Of a stretch of 64,000 nt of DNA, positions 1 to 8,637 are shown piece after piece. This DNA is from Bacillus glycinifermentans (GTDB lineage: Bacteria > Bacillota > Bacilli > Bacillales > Bacillaceae). The translations under genes were made by a program, and so were the position numbers. Every line of letters starts with the position of its first letter. Position 1 is the first letter of the stretch. The notes below the pieces were generated by a model that searched no databases, had not been told where the DNA came from, and saw only the letters and a list, made by a program, of their open reading frames with translations. The stretch is taken from assembly GCF_001042475.2 (NCBI RefSeq), contig NZ_LECW02000045.1:558001-622000 (forward strand), given 5' to 3'.

Positions 1-1
1 C

Positions 2-1615
2 TTCGACGTCAAGCAAAGACGGCTTGTGTTAAATGAAATCTCGGATTCAGAGGAAAAAAGGCTTTTCCAATTTCCTTTAGAAGAAGGCAAAAACGCCGGT
101 TTTACCGTGCAAATCGGTCTTAAAAAGCTTTACGAAGAAAATGTTATGCCTGCCATGTTTCAGTTTCATATCGAATTTATAGGCAAGGATCCCGAAACAG
201 GCGAAGAAGTCGTTAAACGAAGCAAAGCGTTAATGCTGAAAAATAAAGCGAATCCGCAAAATAGCCAATTTACGGTTCTCGAAACGGAAAAAGGCCCGGC
301 GCGTTTTCATGTCTATCCGCAAAAGAAAAAGAGAATGATGCGCTTAAGAATGAATGATTACACATTTAAAACAAGGGCTGTTTATTTTGTGGTCGGGAAA
401 AAGAACAGAGCTGTTTCCTTTTTCCGCAGGAGAAAGAATAAACTGAAGAAGAAAATAGACAGAGGCGTGAAAAAGGTATATTATTTCACCTTCGGACTGG
501 CTGCAAAGCTGCCGGTTAAAAAGAAGACCGTCATTTTTGAAAGCTTCGCCGGAAAGCAGTACAGTTGTAATCCACGGGCGATTTACGAATATATGAAAGA
601 AAACAAACCGGATTACGACATGTATTGGAGCGTAAATCCGGATTATACGGATATCTTTGAGGAAAAAGGCATTCCTTACATCAAAAGGTTTACCCTGAAG
701 TGGCTGTTTGCCATGGCAAGAGCCGAATATTGGGTTGTAAACAGCCGAATGCCTTTATGGATTCCAAAGCCGGAGCACACGACATATCTTCAAACATGGC
801 ACGGCACGCCGCTAAAACGCCTTGCCGTCGATATGGATGAAGTGCACATGCCCGGAACCAACACGGAAAAATACAAAAAGAATTTCACGATGGAAGCGTC
901 AAAATGGGATTATCTGATCTCGCCGAACGCATACTCAACCGAGATCTTTGCCCGTGCATTCCAATTCAATAAAACGATGATCGAATCCGGCTATCCGAGA
1001 AACGATTTTCTCCATACGGACAACAATGCCGAAACGGTTCGCGCATTAAAAGAGAAAATGAAGCTGCCGGCTGACAAAAAAGTAATCATTTATGCGCCGA
1101 CATGGCGGGATGATCAGTTTTATAAAAAGGGAAAATACAAATTTGACCTTGATTTGGATTTGGCGAAAATGAGGGAGGAAATCGGCGATGACTATGTGAT
1201 CGTCCTCAGGATGCACTACTTGGTGGCTGAAAACTTCGACCTTGAGCCATACCAAGGGTTTGCATACGACTTCTCTTCATATGAGGACATCCGCGAGCTT
1301 TATATGGTATCCGATTTGCTGATCACGGATTACTCTTCCGTCTTCTTCGATTTTGCGAATTTGAAGCGGCCGATGATTTTCTTTGTTCCAGACATTGAGA
1401 CGTATCGCGACAAGCTGCGCGGCTTCTACTTTGACTTCGAAAAAGAAGCTCCGGGCCCGCTCGTCAAAACGACGGACGAAGTCATCAAAAAAATCAGGGA
1501 AACGGAATCGCCGGACTACCGCCTGCCGGATATATTCGAGCCTTTCTATGAGAAGTTCTGTTATCTGGAGACGGGAAAATCGTCTGAGCGAGTTGTGAAG
1601 AAGGTTTTTGAGTAA
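2..1615 (+). CDS. tagF: TagF, CDP-glycerol:poly(glycerophosphate) glycerophosphotransferase (5' end outside window)
   Basis: Polymerase that adds glycerol-3-phosphate from CDP-glycerol to the growing wall teichoic acid on the cytoplasmic face of the membrane. The frame is open to the first base, so the GTG at 26 is probably not the start; B. subtilis TagF is about 746 residues, so roughly 200 are missing. The visible part is a basic linker (RRRKNKLKKK) followed by the Glyphos_transf domain, with the family motifs TWHGTPLKRL, YAPTWRDDQF, RMHY and LLITDYSSVFFDFA. It matches B. subtilis 168 TagF very closely from memory, which suggests a poly(glycerol phosphate) backbone. It ends at a strong terminator, and the next genes are a variable module rather than tagGH directly. 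Confidence 0.93.
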   Translation, partial: FDVKQRRLVLNEISDSEEKRLFQFPLEEGKNAGFTVQIGLKKLYEENVMPAMFQFHIEFIGKDPETGEEVVKRSKALMLKNKANPQNSQFTVLETEKGPARFHVYPQKKKRMMRLRMNDYTFKTRAVYFVVGKKNRAVSFFRRRKNKLKKKIDRGVKKVYYFTFGLAAKLPVKKKTVIFESFAGKQYSCNPRAIYEYMKENKPDYDMYWSVNPDYTDIFEEKGIPYIKRFTLKWLFAMARAEYWVVNSRMPLWIPKPEHTTYLQTWHGTPLKRLAVDMDEVHMPGTNTEKYKKNFTMEASKWDYLISPNAYSTEIFARAFQFNKTMIESGYPRNDFLHTDNNAETVRALKEKMKLPADKKVIIYAPTWRDDQFYKKGKYKFDLDLDLAKMREEIGDDYVIVLRMHYLVAENFDLEPYQGFAYDFSSYEDIRELYMVSDLLITDYSSVFFDFANLKRPMIFFVPDIETYRDKLRGFYFDFEKEAPGPLVKTTDEVIKKIRETESPDYRLPDIFEPFYEKFCYLETGKSSERVVKKVFE

Positions 1616-1624
1616 TTTTTCATG

Positions 1625-1670
1625 AAAAACCCGAATGGGACAAGTAAAAAGTCCTAATTCGGGTTTTTTT
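1625..1670 (+). terminator. Intrinsic terminator after tagF
   Basis: AAAAACCCGAAT-GGGAC, a 9-nt loop, then GTCC-ta-ATTCGGG followed by seven T. It separates tagF from the AT-rich module downstream. Confidence 0.9.
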
Positions 1671-2187
1671 ATATGGATGAAGCTGTTCTGATCCTTTTAA
1701 AACAGCCAAATGTCTATCTTCGCAGAAAAGACCGTTTGATTATATTAGGTCTTAAGACTTAGTTTTAAGAGGTTTAACTGTGTCAAATTCTCTATTAAGA
1801 ACTTAACATCCTTGTATATATGTGTTATCATTACTTAATGTTACTAGTTTGTAAAGGTTTTCAACTACTTTTGTCTTAGTTCTATAAGTTTAGAGAAGTT
1901 GATTAGATACATTAGAGACCTATTTAAGCATTATTTTCTTCATCCCTTTTGAATAAATCCTCGAGAAAGTCACTATCGCTTAAGCGTAAATCAAACACTG
2001 CAATGCAGGCGGTGTTAGCCTCCATGGCAAAAATTTGCGAAAAAAATGCAGTGCAGGATTTGGAATGTGATTTTTAGGAAGCGGATCATAAAACTCATGA
2101 GGACAGTCGGAAGAAGTGATAATGCGTTGCTTCTTTTTTCGCGTATTCAAAATTTTAAAATATTACAAAAAATTCAGGAGGTTGCAA
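1671..2187 (+). other. Long AT-rich leader region before rmlA, no gene seen
   Basis: About 500 bases without a credible coding region. It holds the promoter candidate at 1803-1831. It also holds a near-direct repeat (TGCAATGCAGG at 1999-2009 and TGCAGTGCAGG at 2047-2057); CACTGCA (1997-2003) can pair with TGCAGTG (2047-2053). If transcription starts near 1838, the untranslated leader is about 350 nt, long for a biosynthetic operon. Nothing recognisable as a known riboswitch was seen. Confidence 0.55.
1803..1831 (+). promoter_or_regulatory. Candidate sigma-A promoter for the teichoic acid module
   Basis: TTAACA (1803-1808), 17-bp spacer, TATCAT (1826-1831) preceded by TGT (extended -10). Both hexamers match consensus at 5 of 6 positions. 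It is the best promoter in the gap between the tagF terminator and rmlA. Confidence 0.5.
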
Positions 2188-3075
2188 ATGAAAGGGATTG
2201 TGCTGGCGGGAGGAACAGGATCCAGACTTTATCCGATAACAAGAGGAGTTTCCAAACAATTGGTTCCTGTATATGATAAGCCGATGATCTATTATCCTAT
2301 CTCTGTTTTAATGTTAAGCGGAATTACGGAAATATTGATAATTTCAACGTCAAGAGATATGCCTTACTTTAAAACTTTGCTTGGGAATGGTGACGATCTG
2401 GGAATTAAATTTAGTTATGCAGTACAGGATCATCCCCGGGGACTTGCCGATGCGTTTATCATAGGGGAAGATTTTATCGGCGATGATAATGTAGCTCTTG
2501 TCTTAGGTGATAATATCTTTTATGGACAAGGCTTTACAGAGATTTTGGAAAGAGCTCTTACATTAAAAGAAGGAGCCCTGATTTTCGGCTATTATGTAAA
2601 AAATCCAAGTGAGTATGGGGTAGTGGAGTTTGACAGCAGCGGGAATGTGCTTGGAATTGAAGAAAAGCCTGAATTCCCGAAGTCAAATTATGCAGTTCCA
2701 GGCTTATATTTTTACGATAATGACGTAATTGAAATAGCTAAAAGCATTCAGCCGTCTGCCAGAGGAGAATTGGAGATTAGTTCTGTCAATGAAGCGTATT
2801 TAAACAAGGGCAAATTGAAAGTTCAGCTTATAGGCAGAGGGATGGCATGGCTGGATACGGGAACACATAAAAGTTTGCTCGAAGCCAGCAACTATGTCGA
2901 AGCTGTTCAGAATAGGCAAGGGCTTTATATCGCTTCTCTTGAAGAAATTGCATATAGGAAGGGCTATATAAGTGCCGGCAAATTAAGAAGCCTGGCTGAA
3001 CCGTTAAGCAAAACAGAATACGGCAAATACTTATTGAAAATTTTAGAAAACACAGAAAGTATGGAATTAGTCTGA
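2188..3075 (+). CDS. rmlA: Glucose-1-phosphate thymidylyltransferase (RmlA)
   Basis: Makes dTDP-glucose from dTTP and glucose-1-phosphate, the first step to dTDP-deoxysugars. The protein is 295 residues, the usual RmlA length. The nucleotide-binding signature GGTGSRLYP and the downstream [15 protein letters not shown] are intact, as are the metal/substrate region LGDNIFYG and [10 protein letters not shown]. The ATG at 2188 is chosen because CAGGAGG (2175-2181) sits 6 nt before it; the same frame is open further upstream without a ribosome site. It is the first gene of the module, 13 nt before rmlB. rmlC and rmlD are absent here, so the product pathway is probably not rhamnose. Confidence 0.93.
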   Translation: MKGIVLAGGTGSRLYPITRGVSKQLVPVYDKPMIYYPISVLMLSGITEILIISTSRDMPYFKTLLGNGDDLGIKFSYAVQDHPRGLADAFIIGEDFIGDDNVALVLGDNIFYGQGFTEILERALTLKEGALIFGYYVKNPSEYGVVEFDSSGNVLGIEEKPEFPKSNYAVPGLYFYDNDVIEIAKSIQPSARGELEISSVNEAYLNKGKLKVQLIGRGMAWLDTGTHKSLLEASNYVEAVQNRQGLYIASLEEIAYRKGYISAGKLRSLAEPLSKTEYGKYLLKILENTESMELV

Positions 3076-3088
3076 GGGAGAGAAAATA

Positions 3089-4147
3089 ATGAAAGTATAT
3101 CTGGTAACAGGCGGGGCAGGATTCATCGGGTCTAATTTTATTCATTATATGCTAAAAAAATATAATGATATTTTTATTGTCAATTTGGATCATCTTACTT
3201 ATGCTGGTAACCTTGAGAACTTAACCAAAATTGAAAAGTATGATAATTATCAGTTTGTTAAAGCAGATATTAGCGATAATGAAGCCATTAAAAATGTTTT
3301 TGAAAAGCACGATATTGATTATGTAGTAAATTTTGCGGCGGAATCGCATGTTGATAGAAGTATCCAAAACCCTGATATCTTTGTGAAAACCAACGTCCTC
3401 GGAACAGCAAACCTGCTAAATGCAGCAAAAGACAAGTGGGAATTGGATAACGGGGATTTTCAGGCCGGGAAGAAGTTTATACAAGTTTCAACAGATGAAG
3501 TGTACGGTTCTTTAGGGAAAGAGGGGTTATTTTCTGAAACAACGCCTTTAGATCCTCACAGTCCGTATTCTTCCAGTAAAGCATCTGCCGACTTAATTGT
3601 AAAATCCTATTTTGATACCTACAAGTTCCCTGTCAATATCACGAGGTGCTCAAATAACTACGGGCCATATCAATTTCCGGAAAAAATGATTCCTCTTGTT
3701 ATCAATAACTGTCTCAACCTGCTGGATATTCCTTTATACGGCGATGGCTTGAATGTCAGGGATTGGCTGTATGTTGAGGATCATTGCAAGGCAATAGATT
3801 TGGTTATACAGGGAGCTGCGCCGGGAGAAATTTATAATGTCGGCGGATATAACGAAAAAACAAATATTGAATTGGTGAAAACCATAATTAAATATTTACA
3901 TGACAATGTGAATGAGGATATTACTGAAGAACTGATAACGTATGTTCAAGATCGAAAAGGCCATGACAGACGATACGCGATAAATTCCGAAAAGATCACG
4001 AGGGATCTTGGATGGAAGCCGGATGTAACATGGGAATCAGGGATACGGGAAACGATTAAATGGTATCTTGAAAATCAGGCCTGGATGGAAAATATCATGA
4101 ATGAAAGCTACAAAGAATACTATAGGCTAACTTATGAAACAAAATAA
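3089..4147 (+). CDS. rmlB: dTDP-glucose 4,6-dehydratase (RmlB)
   Basis: Converts dTDP-glucose to dTDP-4-keto-6-deoxyglucose using bound NAD. It is an extended SDR protein of 352 residues with the N-terminal Rossmann motif GGAGFIGSNF, the dehydratase motif STDEVYGSLG and the catalytic YSSSKAS (YxxxK). NYGPYQFPEKMIP and GDGLNVRDWLYVEDH are typical of RmlB. The ribosome site GAGGGAG precedes ATG 3089. The keto-sugar it makes is the natural substrate of the DegT aminotransferase encoded at 7462-8619, which suggests an amino-dideoxyhexose rather than rhamnose as end product. Confidence 0.94.
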   Translation: MKVYLVTGGAGFIGSNFIHYMLKKYNDIFIVNLDHLTYAGNLENLTKIEKYDNYQFVKADISDNEAIKNVFEKHDIDYVVNFAAESHVDRSIQNPDIFVKTNVLGTANLLNAAKDKWELDNGDFQAGKKFIQVSTDEVYGSLGKEGLFSETTPLDPHSPYSSSKASADLIVKSYFDTYKFPVNITRCSNNYGPYQFPEKMIPLVINNCLNLLDIPLYGDGLNVRDWLYVEDHCKAIDLVIQGAAPGEIYNVGGYNEKTNIELVKTIIKYLHDNVNEDITEELITYVQDRKGHDRRYAINSEKITRDLGWKPDVTWESGIRETIKWYLENQAWMENIMNESYKEYYRLTYETK

Positions 4148-4175
4148 TATTAATGAACGTAATTGAGGTCAAAGC

Positions 4176-6176
4176 ATGTTTAAAAAAATGATGAAAAAAC
4201 TAATGTACAGGAGCATTCAGAACCACAGAGTCAGCATTCAATCTGAAAATGACCGATTATCATTTCATTTTACCGGTTTAAAACCGTTTATTGGCCAAAA
4301 GTTTTTTGTTATAAAAGACAGGTCAACCGGCAGAAGGCTGAAAAAAGAGATCAAACATAATCAAGCGGACTTTAATTATGAAGATATTCTTTCTTTAGCG
4401 GACAGTACTGTGTTGGATTTTTACGTAAAAGCAAAGCTGTACAACAGGTATCTGTCTAAAAGGACTCCGTTTTCAAAAACAAATTATGGATTTTCCAAAA
4501 TTAATAAGGATAGCAATTTTAAAATCAGTTCTTATAAAACAAAAGACAATTATTTATCCTTCAACACGAAAAGAGTCTTGTTTTTTCATAAAATTAAACA
4601 TTTAAAGACAGTTGGAAAAAACTTTTATATTGAAGGACAAATTGAAAGTGTTAAACCTGCCCAGGAAATTAATAAATTAGAGCTCATTATGGTTAGAAGG
4701 GATAATAAAAAGGCATATGGCTTTAATTTAGACTTTTATTGCAATGAGGATATTTACTTTAAGGATATTATTTTAATAGACAAGCTAAAAAACGATTTAA
4801 ATGTCAATAGCAGATGGGATTTGTTTTTACAAATTAGGGATGGCTTGAATAAGGTAATTTACAAAGAATTAATAGAGATGAACGGATATGATAATTTTGA
4901 TCATGAAGAGGATCGATATCTGCTCGTGAATCCTGATACGAACGGAATGCAATCCGTGCTCTATGCCACAATGGGAAAAGAAAGCCTTGCACTCTGGTAT
5001 ACTGATAAACCGCAATTTGAGAAAACCTATGCAATCGCAAAGGGTAAAACTGTTTTTAATGAAACATGCGAGAGACATCCTTTGAACAGGCGAATGGTTT
5101 TTTTCGAAAGCTTTTTAGGAAAAAGCTATTCAGGCAACCCAAAATATATTTATGAAGAAATGCTTAAAATGGGTTATGGTGATAAGTTCACTTTTGTCTG
5201 GTCTTATTCCGGTGAAGAAAAAATACCGGGGGAACCGATCATTGTTCAAAGAGAAAGTGAAGAATATTATAAATATCTGGCCCTTTCAAAATATTGGGTG
5301 AGTAATATCATTTTTCCTGTTCATCGAAAACGCGAAGGAAATATTTATCTTCAAACTTGGCATGGTACGCCTTTAAAAAAGCTTGGATATGATATTGAAG
5401 TCGACGGACCCGAAAAAATGGCAAGAGAAAATTTCTATTTAGAATCCCGAAACTGGGATTATTTATTGTCGGCCAACCAGTATTCAAGCGGAATTTTTAG
5501 AAGAGCTTTTAAATTCAACAAAAAGATGCTTGAATTCGGCTACCCGGCAAATGACATTTTTTACAAGAGGGATGCCTCTATCATAAAACAACAAATCAAA
5601 GAGAAAATTGGAATTCCTAAAGATAAAAAGGTTATTTTATATGCTCCTACATGGAGAGATAATCAAGCTGCAAGTTCATGGAATCATGTGTTTGATTTGA
5701 AAATCGACCTCAATCAATTCAAAGAGCAGCTTTCAGATGAATATGTACTGGTACTGAGAATGCACCATTTGATTTCTGAATCTCTAAATATTTCTGAGGA
5801 GCTTGCATCATCTGTTTATGATCTTTCTTCTTACGATGACATTCAAGAGCTCTATTTGATTTCAGATATCCTTATCACAGACTATTCTTCGGTATTTTTT
5901 GAATTTGCCAATACAGGGAGACCGATGTTGTTTTATGCATATGACTTTGATATGTATAAGAATCAAATTAGAGGCTTTTATCTTGATATGGAAAAAGATT
6001 TGCCAGGACCGATCTTAAAAACAAATGAAGAATTGATCAGCGCTATTAAAGACATAGATGAAGTACAAAGAAAATTTGAAGATCAATACCAGGATTTTGT
6101 CGGGGCCTACTGCTACCTGGAAAAAGGGGACTCATCGGCAAAGGTCATACGGGAAGTATTCGAGGGAGGTAAATAA
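4176..6176 (+). CDS. Second TagF-like CDP-glycerol glycerophosphotransferase
   Basis: Probable polyol-phosphate polymerase or transferase of 666 residues. Residues from about 310 on form a Glyphos_transf domain with TWHGTPLKKLGYD, YAPTWRDNQ, RMHHLISE and ILITDYSSVFFEFA, the same motifs as in the upstream TagF. The N-terminal 300 residues are quite different: charged and rich in beta strands (FHFTGLKPFIGQKFFVIKD), with no recognised domain. It lies inside the AT-rich module and its stop abuts the next start, so it is probably translated in series with it. By analogy with B. subtilis GgaB it could join phosphodiester-linked units of a minor teichoic acid. Whether it uses CDP-glycerol or another CDP-polyol cannot be read from the sequence. 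Confidence 0.85.
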   Translation: MFKKMMKKLMYRSIQNHRVSIQSENDRLSFHFTGLKPFIGQKFFVIKDRSTGRRLKKEIKHNQADFNYEDILSLADSTVLDFYVKAKLYNRYLSKRTPFSKTNYGFSKINKDSNFKISSYKTKDNYLSFNTKRVLFFHKIKHLKTVGKNFYIEGQIESVKPAQEINKLELIMVRRDNKKAYGFNLDFYCNEDIYFKDIILIDKLKNDLNVNSRWDLFLQIRDGLNKVIYKELIEMNGYDNFDHEEDRYLLVNPDTNGMQSVLYATMGKESLALWYTDKPQFEKTYAIAKGKTVFNETCERHPLNRRMVFFESFLGKSYSGNPKYIYEEMLKMGYGDKFTFVWSYSGEEKIPGEPIIVQRESEEYYKYLALSKYWVSNIIFPVHRKREGNIYLQTWHGTPLKKLGYDIEVDGPEKMARENFYLESRNWDYLLSANQYSSGIFRRAFKFNKKMLEFGYPANDIFYKRDASIIKQQIKEKIGIPKDKKVILYAPTWRDNQAASSWNHVFDLKIDLNQFKEQLSDEYVLVLRMHHLISESLNISEELASSVYDLSSYDDIQELYLISDILITDYSSVFFEFANTGRPMLFYAYDFDMYKNQIRGFYLDMEKDLPGPILKTNEELISAIKDIDEVQRKFEDQYQDFVGAYCYLEKGDSSAKVIREVFEGGK

Positions 6177-7460
6177 TTGAATAAAAACGTTTTAGTATTT
6201 CCATGCGGGTCTGAAATCGGCCTGGAAATTCATAATTCATTAAAATTTGTAAAAAATATTAATCTTTTTGGTGCCTCAAGTGTGCCTGACCATGGAAGAT
6301 TTGTATACAAAAACTATGTTGAACACCTTCCGAATATTGACTCCGCCGACTTTATAGGAAAGTTAAATGAGGTAGTCGATCAGTACAACATAGACTATAT
6401 ATTTCCAGCACATGACAGTGTTGTTCTAAAACTTGCCCAAGAGAGAAGCAGGCTGAATGCGCAAGTTATCACGTCTTCTGCTGAAACATGCGAAATTGCA
6501 AGGTCTAAAAAGAAAACATACGAATTTTTGGCTAAAGAAGACTTTGTTCCAAAAATGTTTGAACATAAAAATGATGTGAAGGCATTTCCGGTCTTTTTGA
6601 AGCCTGATGTTGGACAAGGATCTAAAGGAGTTGCCTTGGCCGAAAATATCGATGAATTAAATTTCTATTTAAAAAAAGCAAAAGATCTGCTTATATTGGA
6701 ATATCTCCCTGGAGCGGAGTATACGATTGATTGTTTTACGAACAAAGATGGCGAATTAAAATTTGTCGGAAAGAGGGAAAGAAGAAGGGTCAAAAGCGGT
6801 ATTAGTGTTAATTCGGTTACATTGCCTTTGGACCCTTCCACGAAGCGAATCGCACATATCTTAAATGATAAGCTGGATTTCAGAGGCGCCTGGTTCTTTC
6901 AGCTTAAAGCCGATAAGAACGGCAGACTAAAACTTCTTGAGATTGCTCCCCGCATCGCCGGAACGATGAGCCTGTACCGCAATAAAGGCGTGAATTTTCC
7001 GCTGTTAAGCCTCTTAGACAGAATGGGCTACGCCTTGGATGTAATCGATAATGAATTGGAAGTAGAAGTCGACAGGGCCTTAATCAACAGGTTTCAACTG
7101 AACTATGAATATAAAAGAGTCTACGTTGACTTTGATGATACTATTACAAACAACTTTAAAGTCAATCCAGTGTTAATGCAGTTTTTATATCAGTGTGTGA
7201 GAGACGAAAAGGAGCTCATCCTCATCACCAAACATATTCATGACATCAGGACTACCCTTAAAAGCCTGAAAATCAGTGCGGATCTTTTTGATGAGATCAT
7301 TCATATTAGGAAGTCTGAAAACAAATCAGCTTCAATTCAGCATGATGTTCCGTCAATTTTCATAGATGATTCTTTTCAGGAACGTCTCGAAATTCGAAAC
7401 TTAAATATTCCAGTATTTGATGTGGACTCGGTTGAAGCTTTAATTGACTGGAGATATTAA
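6177..7460 (+). CDS. ATP-grasp ligase fused to a HAD-type hydrolase domain
   Basis: A 427-residue two-domain protein. Residues 1 to about 315 look like a carbamoyl-phosphate-synthase-type ATP-grasp enzyme: pre-ATP-grasp fold, FPVFLKPDVGQGSKGVA as the ATP-binding loop, LILEYLPGAEYTID, and the metal-binding LLEIAPRIAGT. The last 110 residues carry a complete HAD motif set: DFDDTI, LITK, a later lysine (SENKSA) and FIDDS. ATP-grasp enzymes join a carboxylate to an amine through an acyl phosphate. Next to an aminosugar aminotransferase, a plausible but unproven role is acylating an amino sugar with an amino or hydroxy acid. The start is TTG 6177, 6 nt after GGGAGGT, directly following the previous stop codon. 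Confidence 0.75.
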   Translation: MNKNVLVFPCGSEIGLEIHNSLKFVKNINLFGASSVPDHGRFVYKNYVEHLPNIDSADFIGKLNEVVDQYNIDYIFPAHDSVVLKLAQERSRLNAQVITSSAETCEIARSKKKTYEFLAKEDFVPKMFEHKNDVKAFPVFLKPDVGQGSKGVALAENIDELNFYLKKAKDLLILEYLPGAEYTIDCFTNKDGELKFVGKRERRRVKSGISVNSVTLPLDPSTKRIAHILNDKLDFRGAWFFQLKADKNGRLKLLEIAPRIAGTMSLYRNKGVNFPLLSLLDRMGYALDVIDNELEVEVDRALINRFQLNYEYKRVYVDFDDTITNNFKVNPVLMQFLYQCVRDEKELILITKHIHDIRTTLKSLKISADLFDEIIHIRKSENKSASIQHDVPSIFIDDSFQERLEIRNLNIPVFDVDSVEALIDWRY

Positions 7461-7461
7461 A

Positions 7462-8619
7462 ATGGCCGGACATTTAAAATTCAATGAACGTATCAACGTT
7501 ACAAAACCAAAGCTCCCATCGATGGAAGCTTATTTAGCAAAAATCCAAAAAATTTGGGATAATAACTGGCTGACCAATAACGGTCCGCTTCATGAAGAAT
7601 TCAAGGAGGCACTAACAGGGTATTTGCAAACAAATCACCATTTGGAACTGTTTGTAAATGGGCACTCTGCGTTAGAATTGGCTTTAAAAAGCTTGGATTT
7701 AAGCGGAGAGGTGATAACGACGCCTTTTACGTTTGCCTCAACTGTTCAAGCCATTTTAAATACGGGTCTGAAACCGGTCTTCTGTGATATTGAACCTCAT
7801 ACTTACAATATCGATACAAATCAAATCGAACGTTTAATTACTGACAAAACATCTGCAATTGTTGCTGTTCATGTGTACGGAAATCCTTGTGATGTATATG
7901 AAATCGAAAAAATAGCCGAGAAATATAACTTGAAAGTGATTTATGATGCAGCCCATGCGTTTGGAGTTTCATTAAACGGAAGGAGCATTGCAGAATTCGG
8001 CGACATTTCTATGTTCAGCATGCATGCGACAAAAGTATTTCATTCTATTGAAGGCGGTTTGCTCGTATTTAGAGATCCTGCGATCGGAAAAAAGCTGAAT
8101 GCCATGAAAAATTTCGGAATAGCAGCTGAGGATTCAATTGATTATCCAGGTGTAAATGCAAAAATGAACGAATTTCAAGCTGCAATGGGGCTCGTTAATT
8201 TACAGACAATCGATGAAGATATTCTTGCCAGAAAAAAAGTTTATGCAGCGTATCGGAAATATCTCGCTAAACTTTCCTCGATTACCATATTGAACGAAAT
8301 GGATGGAGTATCTCATAGCTACTCGTACTTCCCAGTATTATTTAACAGCAAAGAAATTCGTGATTATGTTTTTAATGAAGCAAAAAAATATAATTTATAC
8401 ACCAGAAAATATTTTTATCCTCTATGCAATGAGTTCAAATTTTGCCAATATCCCAAAGGCGAGACTCCGACTGCTTTATCTGTAAGCGAAAGGATGCTGG
8501 CTCTGCCGATGTACGCGGAACTTCATGAAAGCAGTGTAGACCAAATTTGTAAAATCATGATGAAACTGATGGATGACTATAATTCCAAGCTTTCGAGTCT
8601 GACGGGCTCTCTAAAATAA
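7462..8619 (+). CDS. DegT/DnrJ/EryC1-family sugar-nucleotide aminotransferase
   Basis: PLP enzyme of 385 residues that should transaminate a dTDP-keto-deoxysugar. The PLP lysine lies in MHATKVFHSIEGG, and VTTPFTFAST-like (ITTPFTFAST) and YDAAHAFGV are typical of the family. The lysine context resembles VioA-type dTDP-4-amino-4,6-dideoxyglucose synthases from memory, and the neighbouring RmlA and RmlB would supply its substrate. Regiochemistry (3-amino or 4-amino, gluco or galacto) is not decided by sequence alone. ATG 7462 has GGAG at 7450-7453; a TTG at 7444 would overlap the preceding gene and lacks a good ribosome site. Confidence 0.88.
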   Translation: MAGHLKFNERINVTKPKLPSMEAYLAKIQKIWDNNWLTNNGPLHEEFKEALTGYLQTNHHLELFVNGHSALELALKSLDLSGEVITTPFTFASTVQAILNTGLKPVFCDIEPHTYNIDTNQIERLITDKTSAIVAVHVYGNPCDVYEIEKIAEKYNLKVIYDAAHAFGVSLNGRSIAEFGDISMFSMHATKVFHSIEGGLLVFRDPAIGKKLNAMKNFGIAAEDSIDYPGVNAKMNEFQAAMGLVNLQTIDEDILARKKVYAAYRKYLAKLSSITILNEMDGVSHSYSYFPVLFNSKEIRDYVFNEAKKYNLYTRKYFYPLCNEFKFCQYPKGETPTALSVSERMLALPMYAELHESSVDQICKIMMKLMDDYNSKLSSLTGSLK

Positions 8620-8637
8620 ATTAGTAGGGTGAATAAA

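Noticed and set aside
1-6176. tagF and the second tagF-like gene as a recent tandem duplication
   Set aside because: Only the catalytic domain motifs are shared. N-terminal halves, base composition and codon use differ, which fits independent origin rather than duplication.
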